A stretch of 13,418 nt of DNA from an uncultured Mycoplasmatota bacterium (GCA_948469295.1 CAOKLK010000003.1:1-13418); one strand, 5' to 3'. Positions 1-6,148 are shown, counted from the first letter of the stretch. The notes: generated by a model from the sequence alone, not told the origin. Numbers and translations are program-made.

Positions 1-61
1 TATGGGGATTTTACTCTCTTTTTGTTTGCTTTAGATTAGAGAATTGCCGTAGCCCACCTTT

Positions 62-92
62 ATTCAATTTGATTTTAAAAAACAAATTGAAT
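62..92 (+). promoter_or_regulatory. 10-bp inverted repeat just before the RBS of the sigma-like gene
   Basis: ATTCAATTTG at 62-71 is repeated as its exact reverse complement at 83-92, with an 11-base A/T-rich loop. The right arm abuts the Shine-Dalgarno GGAGG at 93-97. No T-tract follows, so it is not an intrinsic terminator. It could be an operator for a dimeric regulator or an RNA hairpin next to the ribosome binding site. The first 60 bases of the window hold no feature I can support, apart from a possible tail of an upstream reading frame. Confidence 0.4.
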
Positions 93-105
93 GGAGGAAA
101 GAAAG

Positions 106-582
106 ATGGCAGATCGCCCAAAAAGAAGAAAATATAGGGATAATCCTTATATTTTAAGTTATTGTGAAGAAAAGAATCTTTACATAGTTACATTTAAAGA
201 TGTGACAGGAAAGATAAATAAAATAGAAGTACAAGAAGAAATATATAAGGCATTAGATAGATTCGAGTTAGATGATATTAAGGAAATGAACGAATATGAT
301 AGGCATATTGAGCATTCTGAAATATATGAAGATAATCTTTGTGCTAGAGCAATGGACAAGCCTACAGGATTAGAAGATTATATTATTCAGAAATCTACTT
401 TTGAAGATTTAAAGAAAGCAATAGATATGCTTCCAGAAGTACAAAAAAGAAGAATAAAGAAATACTATTTTGAAGATAAAACAGAGCAACAAATAGCAGA
501 TGAAGAAAATGCAACACATCAGTCAGTACATATTATTTTGGAACGAGCAATAGAAAATTTGAAAAAAATATTAAAAAATTAA
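106..582 (+). CDS. Sigma-70 region 4-like helix-turn-helix protein
   Basis: A 158-aa soluble protein. The start is ATG 106, eight bases after GGAGG; an in-frame ATG at 91 sits inside the inverted repeat and before the SD and is less likely. Residues about 107-155 look like a sigma-70 region 4 DNA-binding domain: a leucine-proline start, the YYFEDKTEQQIADEE helix pair and a recognition helix around HQSVHIILERAIENL. The first 100 residues are charged and do not resemble sigma region 2, so it is not a complete sigma factor. Proteins of this type are common near the integration module of Firmicute integrative elements, where they are thought to act in regulation. A strong intrinsic terminator follows 34 bp after the stop. 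Target genes are unknown. Confidence 0.75.
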   Translation: MADRPKRRKYRDNPYILSYCEEKNLYIVTFKDVTGKINKIEVQEEIYKALDRFELDDIKEMNEYDRHIEHSEIYEDNLCARAMDKPTGLEDYIIQKSTFEDLKKAIDMLPEVQKRRIKKYYFEDKTEQQIADEENATHQSVHIILERAIENLKKILKN

Positions 583-615
583 AATTTGGTGTCTGCAATT
601 TGGCTCATAAGTGAG

Positions 616-661
616 GAAACAGGTGAAAGGGAGTAATTCCTTTTCAACCTGTTTCTTTTTT
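616..661 (+). terminator. Intrinsic terminator of the sigma-like gene
   Basis: A long stem, 616-631 with 639-655 (GAAACAGGT and more; one bulged A and one G-U pair), has a 7-base loop and is followed directly by six T at 656-661. It lies 34 bp after the stop of the sigma-like gene and separates that gene from the structured region that follows. Confidence 0.85.
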
Positions 662-664
662 GAA

Positions 665-1016
665 GCAGGAGATGTTCTTTGAAAATTTGATATTCATTCA
701 TCAAATACATTCCTGTTATTGAGAGCACTTTAGCAAGCACGCTTGTCGATAAATACTTGGCTATAAAATTAGGTAGCACCTAATCTGCAATGACAAATAA
801 TAGAATTAAAGATACTCCTGCCTAGCGACAGACTCAAGCAATCGGGGCAGTCTTGTGCGAACCACAAGAGGATGGAATTTCCGTGAGAATAATGTAGCAC
901 ATTGTTCGTTTGATGAAATCCTATGGCTGAGGGTATTAAGACAAATATCAGTTCGAGCAAAAATAAAAATTAAAAAGTGAAATATAGAAGCCAGAGCATA
1001 ATGTTCTGGCTTTTTT
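665..1016 (+). ncRNA. Candidate structured RNA or attenuating leader ahead of the toxin-recombinase gene run
   Basis: No convincing reading frame covers 583-1039. The part 721-960 has roughly 40% G+C by my count, clearly above the adjacent genes, a common mark of structured RNA in AT-rich genomes. Hairpins I can pair by hand: 666-675/707-715 topped by 685-691/700-706; 768-774/778-784 (7 bp, loop AGC); 818-828/842-850; 851-857/863-869 (7 bp, directly stacked on the previous stem); 887-895/899-907 (9 bp, loop AGC again); 926-930/948-952 with 934-937/944-947. The series ends in a perfect terminator at 988-1016. The loop CGAAC at 858-862 could pair with GTTCG at 904-908 or 951-955. I see no good promoter inside, and I do not recognise a named RNA family. 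It could be an independent RNA or the 5' leader of the downstream genes. Confidence 0.5.
988..1016 (+). terminator. Intrinsic terminator 24 bp upstream of the toxin-recombinase run
   Basis: Stem 988-998 pairs with 1002-1012 around a TAA loop (AAGCCAGA...TCTGGCTT with one G-U pair), with T at 1011-1016. The next start codon is at 1040, with its AAGGAGG at 1023-1029. No room remains for a promoter between them, so downstream transcription from upstream would have to read through. Bases 921-928 could pair with 989-996 (one mismatch) and break the left arm, a possible antiterminator. Confidence 0.85.
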
Positions 1017-1039
1017 ACATATAAGGAGGAAAAATTTTA

Positions 1040-1243
1040 ATGAAAAGAAAAAAATATAAGGTAAGAATTAAATTGATATTTGAAACTTCCATGGATCACG
1101 AACAAGTAAATATGGAAAAAGCAAAACAAGATGTTGATAGAGTGCTAAAAGGTTATTTAAAGAATAGAAAACTTAATATACTTAATTTAGTTGATGATAA
1201 GCCACCACGCATTATATATAAGGTTGAAAAATATGATAAGTAA
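1040..1243 (+). CDS. Small basic protein encoded directly before the MazF toxin; function unknown
   Basis: A 67-aa lysine-rich protein with a good Shine-Dalgarno (AAGGAGG, 10 bases before ATG). It shows alternating hydrophobic residues at the start (YKVRIKLIF), a charged middle and a second short strand-like piece (RIIYKVEK) at the end, so a small alpha/beta fold is plausible. I recognise no family and it does not look like the AbrB-type MazE or the ribbon-helix-helix antitoxins. Its 3' end overlaps the start of the toxin gene by 11 bp, so the two are probably translated together. The position suggests an antitoxin or co-factor, but that is inference from context only. Confidence 0.6.
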   Translation: MKRKKYKVRIKLIFETSMDHEQVNMEKAKQDVDRVLKGYLKNRKLNILNLVDDKPPRIIYKVEKYDK

Positions 1244-1613
1244 TTATGAAATTAAAAAGGGCGATATTTACTATGCTATGCTTGACCCTGTAATTGGTAG
1301 TGAACAAGATGGAAAAAGACCAGTGGTGGTAATCCAAAATAATCTTGCAAATAAGCATAGTCCAACAGTAATTATTGCTCCTATAACGACAGTTATTAAA
1401 AAAACTTATTTACCTACACATATAGTAATATACAAAAATAACTTTCTGAAAAAAAATTCTACAATTTTGATAGAGCAGATTAGAGTTATAGATAAGTCAA
1501 GAATAACTGCTTATTTAGGTAAATTAACAGAGTTCCAAATACAAAAAATTGATAAGGCTTTAGTAAATGTTTTTGCAATAGATATTGAAAATATAGAAAG
1601 TGAGAACAAATAA
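1233..1613 (+). CDS. mazF: MazF/PemK-family endoribonuclease toxin
   Basis: A 126-aa protein that reads like Bacillus MazF (EndoA) from residue 7 on: KKGDIYYAMLDPVIGSEQ, then GKRPVVVIQN, SPTVIIAPIT and STILIEQIRVIDKSRI. MazF enzymes cut single-stranded RNA at short motifs and block translation. The residues known as catalytic in the Bacillus enzyme fall on Arg29 (KRP) and Thr52 (APIT), both present, so it should be active. I chose ATG 1233 because it precedes the conserved IKKGDIYY start and has a weak AAGG at 1220-1223; the open frame extends further upstream to 1191. It overlaps the preceding gene by 11 bp and the next gene by one base (TAATG). In a mobile element such a toxin usually supports maintenance. 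No recognisable MazE partner is adjacent. Confidence 0.9.
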   Translation: MISNYEIKKGDIYYAMLDPVIGSEQDGKRPVVVIQNNLANKHSPTVIIAPITTVIKKTYLPTHIVIYKNNFLKKNSTILIEQIRVIDKSRITAYLGKLTEFQIQKIDKALVNVFAIDIENIESENK

Positions 1614-1801
1614 TGAAAATTTTTAATAGAAGAAAAAGATATGTAGTTGGTATTAGTAGTAACGATAAAATACAGTTTATAGAAGTTAAAGCCAGAAATG
1701 AAAAAGAGGCTTTAGGTATGGTGACAGATGTTTTACTTAAATGTAGTATATTTCCTTTTGTATCAGAAAATGAATTTGAATTAACTTGTAGGCGAATATA
1801 G
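1613..1801 (+). CDS. Small unknown protein coupled to the MazF gene
   Basis: A 62-aa protein beginning at the TAATG overlap with the toxin stop, which implies translational coupling. The N-terminus is basic (MKIFNRRKRYVVG), followed by a strand, an acidic helix (ARNEKEALGMV) and a C-terminal part with two cysteines. I recognise no family. It could serve as an antitoxin placed after the toxin, or be an unrelated element gene; nothing in the sequence decides this. No transmembrane segment or signal peptide is apparent. Confidence 0.55.
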   Translation: MKIFNRRKRYVVGISSNDKIQFIEVKARNEKEALGMVTDVLLKCSIFPFVSENEFELTCRRI

Positions 1802-1813
1802 AGTTTAAAAGTC

Positions 1814-1842
1814 AAATGTGAAAATTAAAAATTCGCACATTT
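1814..1842 (+). promoter_or_regulatory. Inverted repeat in the gap before the recombinase genes
   Basis: AAATGTG at 1814-1820 is matched by CACATTT at 1836-1842 across a 15-base A/T-rich spacer. It lies in the only sizeable gap (1802-1893) between the toxin genes and the recombinase genes. No T-tract follows. It may be an operator or a weak RNA hairpin. I see no strong promoter in this gap. Confidence 0.3.
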
Positions 1843-1893
1843 CAATAATAAATTTATTTGTTTTAAAATGATTTTGTTAAGGAGGAATGAATA

Positions 1894-2358
1894 ATGGAAA
1901 AATTAAGAGTTGCAATGTATTGTAGAGTCGCTAATAAGGAAACGACTAAAGAAGATTCAGCAATAGAAGTGCAGAAAAAAATGTTAAATGATTACTTAAA
2001 AAATAATGTTAAGGGAATAAAATTTAGAGAGTTTTATATTGATAATGGTTTTTCTGGAACAAATTATAATAGACCAGAATTTAGAAGAATGATTAAAGAT
2101 ATAGAAGAAAATAGGATAAATACTATTATAGTAAAAGATTTAGTAAGGTTTGGTAGAACAAATAATACTTTACAAAGAATTGATGGACTTAAAAAAAAGT
2201 ACAATATAAATTTTATTTCAGTTGTAGATAATATTGATTCATTAAAAAATCAAGATGAATTTGAAAAATCTATTTTAATTAGCAATCTTATGAATGTGTG
2301 GTATAAAAACGATTTAAAGAAAAGGAGAGAAGTCCAAAGAAAACTGAAAGGAAGATAA
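1894..2358 (+). CDS. Resolvase-domain-only serine recombinase homologue lacking the catalytic serine
   Basis: A 154-aa protein with a perfect AAGGAGG 8 bases before ATG. It matches only the N-terminal catalytic domain of large serine recombinases: an MYCRVANKE start, YIDNGFSGTNYNRPEF, IIVKDLVRFGR and the NLMN piece at the start of the long E helix. The family motif is YxRxS; here it reads Y9-C-R11-V-A13, so the nucleophilic serine is alanine. The other arginines (Arg11, the arginine of NRPEF, and RFGR) are kept. It stops soon after the E helix, without the recombinase domain, zinc ribbon or coiled coil of the two large recombinases downstream. It is unlikely to cut DNA alone. It might join the other recombinases as a regulatory subunit or be a decaying copy; the intact frame and strong RBS favour a retained role. 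Confidence 0.85.
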   Translation: MEKLRVAMYCRVANKETTKEDSAIEVQKKMLNDYLKNNVKGIKFREFYIDNGFSGTNYNRPEFRRMIKDIEENRINTIIVKDLVRFGRTNNTLQRIDGLKKKYNINFISVVDNIDSLKNQDEFEKSILISNLMNVWYKNDLKKRREVQRKLKGR

Positions 2359-2361
2359 ATT

Positions 2362-2478
2362 TTGATTAAATTAGGAACATTGGCACTATTAGTAATGATA
2401 GTGTCTTTTTTATATGCAATATGTCGTGTTTCTAGTAATTGTTCTAGGCTAGAGGAAATGGAGGGTAAAAATGAATAA
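2362..2478 (+). CDS. 38-aa single-pass membrane peptide
   Basis: A short frame starting with TTG at 2362, nine bases after AAAGGA (2347-2352), begins three bases after the stop of the preceding recombinase homologue and overlaps the next start by 8 bp. The peptide begins LIKLGTLALLVMIVSFLYAI, a clear 18-20 residue membrane helix, followed by CRVSSNCSRLEE and a charged tail. It has two cysteines after the helix. No family is recognised. Close coupling on both sides argues for translation. A role as a small membrane regulator is only a guess, and the TTG start is not proven. Confidence 0.45.
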   Translation: MIKLGTLALLVMIVSFLYAICRVSSNCSRLEEMEGKNE

Positions 2479-2746
2479 AAAGGACATTGAAGCATTATCA
2501 GAAAAACTAAAAAGATGTAGGGAGATACCTTTAGATGAGGTTAATCCAGATGATGTTGATGAAATAACAGATATAAAGATAGATAAAAGGAAGTCAAGCA
2601 ACGAAAGAATACTTGATTTTTTAAATAAAGTAAAAAATCCTTATATTTTCAAAGTTAAAGGAAAATTAGTAAGGATTAGGTTTTCTGATACAGATAAAAC
2701 AGCAGATGACTGTTTAACTAATGTACTGAAAAATTTGTATAGATAG
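2471..2746 (+). CDS. Small acidic protein upstream of the large recombinases; function unknown
   Basis: A 91-aa protein with a good SD (GGAGGG, six bases before ATG), overlapping the 38-aa peptide gene by 8 bp. The N-terminal half is helical and acidic (DEVNPDDVDEITDIKIDKR); the C-terminal half, from about residue 45, contains ILDFLNKVKNPYIFKVKGKLVRIRFSDT and looks like two or three strands plus a helix. This layout reminds me of small proteins often seen next to recombinases in Clostridia-type elements, but I cannot name the family with confidence. Its place just before the recombinase pair makes an accessory role such as directionality control possible. That is inference from location. Confidence 0.55.
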   Translation: MNKKDIEALSEKLKRCREIPLDEVNPDDVDEITDIKIDKRKSSNERILDFLNKVKNPYIFKVKGKLVRIRFSDTDKTADDCLTNVLKNLYR

Positions 2747-2765
2747 TCAAGCCTACAAAATTAAA

Positions 2766-2836
2766 ATTTCCACCTTCGTAAAAAAATGAAATTTGAATTA
2801 TGATTTGGTCGTAATTTGAAAGGAGGAGGTGGAAAT
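2766..2836 (+). promoter_or_regulatory. Hairpin that would bury the Shine-Dalgarno and start codon of the first large recombinase
   Basis: ATTTCCACCTTC at 2766-2777 pairs with GGAGGTGGAAAT at 2825-2836 (11 Watson-Crick pairs and one G-U). The right arm contains part of the Shine-Dalgarno and the first two bases of the ATG at 2835. Inside the 47-base loop a second, weaker stem can form (2792-2800 with 2812-2820, two G-U pairs). A competing 7-bp stem, 2764-2770 with 2788-2794, would free the start site. This looks like translational control of recombinase production. An alternative is a DNA-level binding site for the recombinase. Confidence 0.55.
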
Positions 2837-4544
2837 GGCTGGTCGTGGGAACAAAAAGCAAAGCCGAATAAATGATGAAAATAGAAAATGGTCATTTGGT
2901 GTTTATGGCAGAAGATCGTTTGATGATGGCGAAAATAGTGAGTCTTATACGATAAAAAATCAAAAGGCATTGATAGAGTCATATTTAGAAAATAAACCTA
3001 ACATTGTAATTGAAGATTATTATGTTGATGATGGATATACTGGTACTAATTTTGAAAGACCGGGATTTAAAAGAATGCTACAAGATGTAGTCAATGGAAA
3101 AATAAATGGCATTATAGTAAAAGACTTATCAAGACTAGGTAGAAATCATAGAGAAGTAGGAAAGTATATAGAAGAAATATTCCCTATTTATGATATTCGT
3201 ATTATTTCAGTAAACGATAATGTAGATTCTTATTTAGACCCAGAATCAATTAGTAGTTTAATAGTACCAGTTAAAAATCTTATGAATGAGAATTATTCAA
3301 GAGATTTATCTAAAAAGGTTGCTAGTGCTTATGAAACAATGGCTAAAAACGGTCAGTTTGTGGCAGGAACAACACCTTATGGTTATATGTTAGATCCAGA
3401 TGATAAGCACCATTTAGTAATTGACCCTAACGAAGTTGATATTGTAAAAAAAATATTTGAAATGGCATTGTCTGGTAATGGTCGCCCAACGATTTGCCAA
3501 TATCTTAATGATAATGGAATTTTATGTAGAAAAGAACTCCAAAGAAGAAAGAAAAGAAAATTAACACTAGACCCATTTGAAATAAGGTCACAATATTTAT
3601 GGAGTACCTCTACTATTGGCAGAATGCTTCATAACGAATCATATATTGGGAATCTAGTGCAGTTAAAAACAACAAGAGCGACATTTGGTAGCAAAAAATT
3701 TATTACAAAAGAGAAAGAAGAATATGTCCGTTCGGAAAATACGCACGAAGCAATTATATCAAAAGAAGATTTTTATAAAATACAGAAAATAATAAAACAA
3801 AACGATAAAAAGAAAGTGCATAATTCTCCAGTTTCATATTCGATATTTAATGGAAAATTAAAGTGTGCTGACTGTGGTAGAGCAATGACAAAACAAGAAG
3901 ATACCAGAGGTAAACGACAACTTTCTAATTATTTCTGTATGAGTTATTTGCAAGTAAGTAAGTCTTGCTCATCACATAAAATAAAGACAAGCGTATTGGA
4001 AGAATCAGTTTTGGAGGCAATTCAAGTACAAGTAAAATTAGTAATAGAGTTAGAAAAAAGTCTTTCTAAATTATATTTTAAGAATAATCAAGGCTCTATT
4101 GAAAATGAATATAAAAATAATGTAAAAATTGCTGAATTAAAAATATCAAATTTAAAAGAGCAGAAAAGAAAATATTATGAAGAATGGAAATTTAATAAGT
4201 TAGAAAAAAGCGAGTTTATGAAATTGTCTGAAGAAATAGAATCTAAAATTAAAAAGTTAGGTGAAGATATAGAGATATATACTTCGACATATAGAGAAAA
4301 TGTTAAAAAAATAAGAAAAAATGATTATTGGATAGGTCATTATAAAAGAAATAGAAAGATTAAAAGTCTTTCAAAGGAAGTTTTAAATGAACTTATTGAT
4401 GTTATTTATGTTAGAAAAGATGGTACTTTAGACATTAAATTTAAGTATCAAGATGAATATGAAAGTTTAGTTAATTATTTAAAGGAAGGAGCAAAAGAAA
4501 ATGAAAAAGTGGACATTAGGAATATATCGCAGGCGTTCATTTGA
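2835..4544 (+). CDS. Large serine recombinase (first of a pair)
   Basis: A 569-aa site-specific recombinase, predicted to excise and integrate the element by serine-linked strand exchange. Domains in order: resolvase catalytic domain at about 19-165 with Y24-G-R26-R-S28 (catalytic serine present), DDGYTGTNFERPGFKRM and VKDLSRLGRN; recombinase domain at about 185-330 (GTTPYGYMLDP, ATICQYLNDNGI-like helices, NESYIGNLVQ); zinc ribbon with LKCADCG and paired cysteines in NYFCMSYLQVSKSC; then a coiled coil at about 435-500 and a C-terminal IDVIYVRKDGTLDIKF segment. ATG 2835 is chosen because AGGAGG at 2821-2826 is eight bases away, whereas an in-frame GTG at 2829 is too close. It is a paralogue of the next gene, sharing a 27-base identical stretch (3021-3047 and 4642-4668). 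It is the TnpX or Ccr type in general layout. Confidence 0.92.
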   Translation: MAGRGNKKQSRINDENRKWSFGVYGRRSFDDGENSESYTIKNQKALIESYLENKPNIVIEDYYVDDGYTGTNFERPGFKRMLQDVVNGKINGIIVKDLSRLGRNHREVGKYIEEIFPIYDIRIISVNDNVDSYLDPESISSLIVPVKNLMNENYSRDLSKKVASAYETMAKNGQFVAGTTPYGYMLDPDDKHHLVIDPNEVDIVKKIFEMALSGNGRPTICQYLNDNGILCRKELQRRKKRKLTLDPFEIRSQYLWSTSTIGRMLHNESYIGNLVQLKTTRATFGSKKFITKEKEEYVRSENTHEAIISKEDFYKIQKIIKQNDKKKVHNSPVSYSIFNGKLKCADCGRAMTKQEDTRGKRQLSNYFCMSYLQVSKSCSSHKIKTSVLEESVLEAIQVQVKLVIELEKSLSKLYFKNNQGSIENEYKNNVKIAELKISNLKEQKRKYYEEWKFNKLEKSEFMKLSEEIESKIKKLGEDIEIYTSTYRENVKKIRKNDYWIGHYKRNRKIKSLSKEVLNELIDVIYVRKDGTLDIKFKYQDEYESLVNYLKEGAKENEKVDIRNISQAFI

Positions 4545-6087
4545 TGAAAAAGGAGAAGAAGAATCAAATAGTGTTGTTAATCAAAAGAAACTAATAGATG
4601 ATTACCTAGTTGACAAGAATGATATAATTATCTATAAAGACTATGTTGATGATGGATATACTGGTACTGATTTTAATAGACCAGCATATAAAAGAATGCT
4701 AAATGATATAAAAAAGAAAAAAATAAATGGTATTATAGTAAAGGATTTATCAAGATTAGGAAGAAATTATATAGAGGTAGGAAATTTTATTGATGAAATA
4801 GTACCAGAATATGGTTTAAGATTTATTTCAGTAAATGATAATGTAGATTCTTTTAAAAATCCTAATGTAATGGATTCGCTAGAAATACCATTTAAAAATC
4901 TTATGAATGAAAGTTATTCTAAAGATTCATCAAAGAAAATGCGTTCATCACTTAAAGCAAGTAAAAAGTCCGGTAATTTCATCGGAAAAACTGCTCCTTT
5001 TGGTTATTTAAAAGATCCAGATAATGTTCATAAACTTATTATTGATAAGGACGCTGCTATTATTGTAAAAAGAATTTTTGACTTGGCTTTAAAGGGAAAG
5101 AGTAAACAAGAAATAGTAGAAGAATTAACAAATAACAATATTTTGACACCTAGTGTATATTTAAAGGAAAAGTATGACATAAAAGTTAGTAGAATTAGTT
5201 ATAAATGGAATACAAAAATGCTTGATACAATATTACAAAATAAAACATATATTGGCTCACTTGTTCAATGTAAAAGGACTAGAATAAGTCATAAAACACA
5301 TAATATGGTAAGAGTTGCAGAAGATGAGTGGGTCGTTTCAAAAGAAAGACACAATGCTATTATTAAAGAAGAAGTTTTTAATCAAGTGCAAAATATATTA
5401 TATAATAGAAATGTTAGAGTAAATAAAAATGGTAAATTTTATAAATATACTGGCTTTTTAAAATGTTCCGAGTGTGGTGCAAATTTATATAGAAAAACAA
5501 AAATGAAAAATCACAGGCAAAAGGTATATTATTACTGTAGCACCTATTATAATACTAGAAAATGTAATAAGCATTATATTCAAGAAAAAGAACTTGATGA
5601 GGTTGTTTTAGAAACATTAAATCAACATATAGATTTGGTATGTGACATAGGAGCAAAGATAGACGACACAATATCATTTTCAAAAATTGAATATAATTCG
5701 GAATTAAAAGAAATTAGACTAAATGAAATAAATAAGGAATTAGAAAAATACAAAAGATTATTAGATGAATTAAAAAAAGATTATAAATGTGACTTTATTT
5801 CTGAAGAAGACTATGATGAATTTAAGCAAAAATATTTATATGAGATAAATAAACTAAATTTAGAAAAAGAGAATTTAAACAAAAGTAAAATAAATTCATA
5901 TAATTTAGATTGGCTAAATCAATTCAAAAAAATTGGAAGAATAGAAGTGATTGATAGAAATATTGTAGATAGTTTTATTGAAAACATAATTGTTAATGAT
6001 GAAAAAGGTGTAGATATAATATTTAGATATAACGATCAATATAAATTAGCAGAAAGGTATCTGAAAAGTCAAAATGATGTGGTATAA
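4501..6087 (+). CDS. Large serine recombinase (second of a pair), last gene of the element
   Basis: A 528-aa protein with the same architecture as its neighbour: Y9-R-R11-R-S13 (catalytic serine present), DDGYTGTDFNRPAYKRM, VKDLSRLGRNYIEVG, a recombinase domain with APFGYLKDP and NKTYIGSLVQ, a four-cysteine zinc ribbon (LKCSECG ... YYYCSTYYNTRKC), a long coiled coil at about 400-460 and a C-terminal FIENIIVNDEKGVDIIF segment. Its start lies inside the preceding gene (44-bp overlap) and has AAGGAAGGAG about nine bases upstream, so both are probably made from one transcript in balanced amounts. Pairs of distinct large serine recombinases acting together are known from SCC elements (CcrA and CcrB). 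The stop codon TAA sits inside a promoter-like TATAAT. It is the last element gene before chromosomal rbgA. Confidence 0.92.
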   Translation: MKKWTLGIYRRRSFDEKGEEESNSVVNQKKLIDDYLVDKNDIIIYKDYVDDGYTGTDFNRPAYKRMLNDIKKKKINGIIVKDLSRLGRNYIEVGNFIDEIVPEYGLRFISVNDNVDSFKNPNVMDSLEIPFKNLMNESYSKDSSKKMRSSLKASKKSGNFIGKTAPFGYLKDPDNVHKLIIDKDAAIIVKRIFDLALKGKSKQEIVEELTNNNILTPSVYLKEKYDIKVSRISYKWNTKMLDTILQNKTYIGSLVQCKRTRISHKTHNMVRVAEDEWVVSKERHNAIIKEEVFNQVQNILYNRNVRVNKNGKFYKYTGFLKCSECGANLYRKTKMKNHRQKVYYYCSTYYNTRKCNKHYIQEKELDEVVLETLNQHIDLVCDIGAKIDDTISFSKIEYNSELKEIRLNEINKELEKYKRLLDELKKDYKCDFISEEDYDEFKQKYLYEINKLNLEKENLNKSKINSYNLDWLNQFKKIGRIEVIDRNIVDSFIENIIVNDEKGVDIIFRYNDQYKLAERYLKSQNDVV

Positions 6088-6088
6088 T
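6061..6088 (+). promoter_or_regulatory. Predicted promoter for rbgA overlapping the recombinase stop codon
   Basis: CTGAAA at 6061-6066, a 16-base spacer and TATAAT at 6083-6088, preceded by TGG, giving an extended -10. The TAA stop of the recombinase is at 6085-6087, inside the -10. It would drive rbgA, whose SD AAAGGAG is at 6133-6139. Extended -10 promoters also occur at the chromosomal units downstream, so this box may be host sequence or an outward promoter of the element. Confidence 0.55.
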
Positions 6089-6148
6089 ATATAAGGAAAA
6101 ACACTTGAATTTTGTTATAAAAAAATGGTGTGAAAGGAGTAGATTTTA

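Larger units (their letters stand above)
1..6148 (+). mobile_element. Right-hand part of an integrative (probably conjugative or mobilizable) element with a serine recombinase module
   Basis: The block holds a sigma-like regulator, a MazF toxin, several small unknown genes and three serine recombinase genes, all on one strand. It ends abruptly against the conserved housekeeping operon rbgA-rnhB-topA. Serine recombinases at the edge of such a block are typical of Tn4451-like and related Firmicute integrative elements. The block is more AT-rich than the chromosomal genes to its right and its genes are shorter. No relaxase, coupling protein or conjugation gene is in view, so whether it is an ICE, an IME or a remnant cannot be decided here. 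The left end is outside the window. The right end is placed only roughly, somewhere between about 6070 and 6180. Confidence 0.8.

Noticed and set aside
579..960. Two minus-strand open frames (66 and 63 codons) in the gene-free region
   Set aside because: No good ribosome binding site, low-complexity composition, and they overlap the terminator and the stems of the structured region. They look like chance frames.
850..960. GTGCGA and GGCTGAGGG resembling a group II intron 5' end and a TPP riboswitch core
   Set aside because: No domain V hairpin, reverse transcriptase or second half of the TPP consensus is present.
940..965. GTTCGA at 951 resembling a tRNA T-loop
   Set aside because: The flanking bases do not form a T-stem and no acceptor, D or anticodon arms can be placed around it.
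3021..4668. 27-base identical stretches in the two large recombinase genes as a mobile repeat
   Set aside because: They encode the same conserved motif (VDDGYTGT) in paralogous genes, so shared ancestry explains them.
6101..6131. Possible terminator between the last recombinase and rbgA
   Set aside because: Only short A/T-rich pairing (ACAC with GTGT plus a few A-T pairs) and no T-tract after it.
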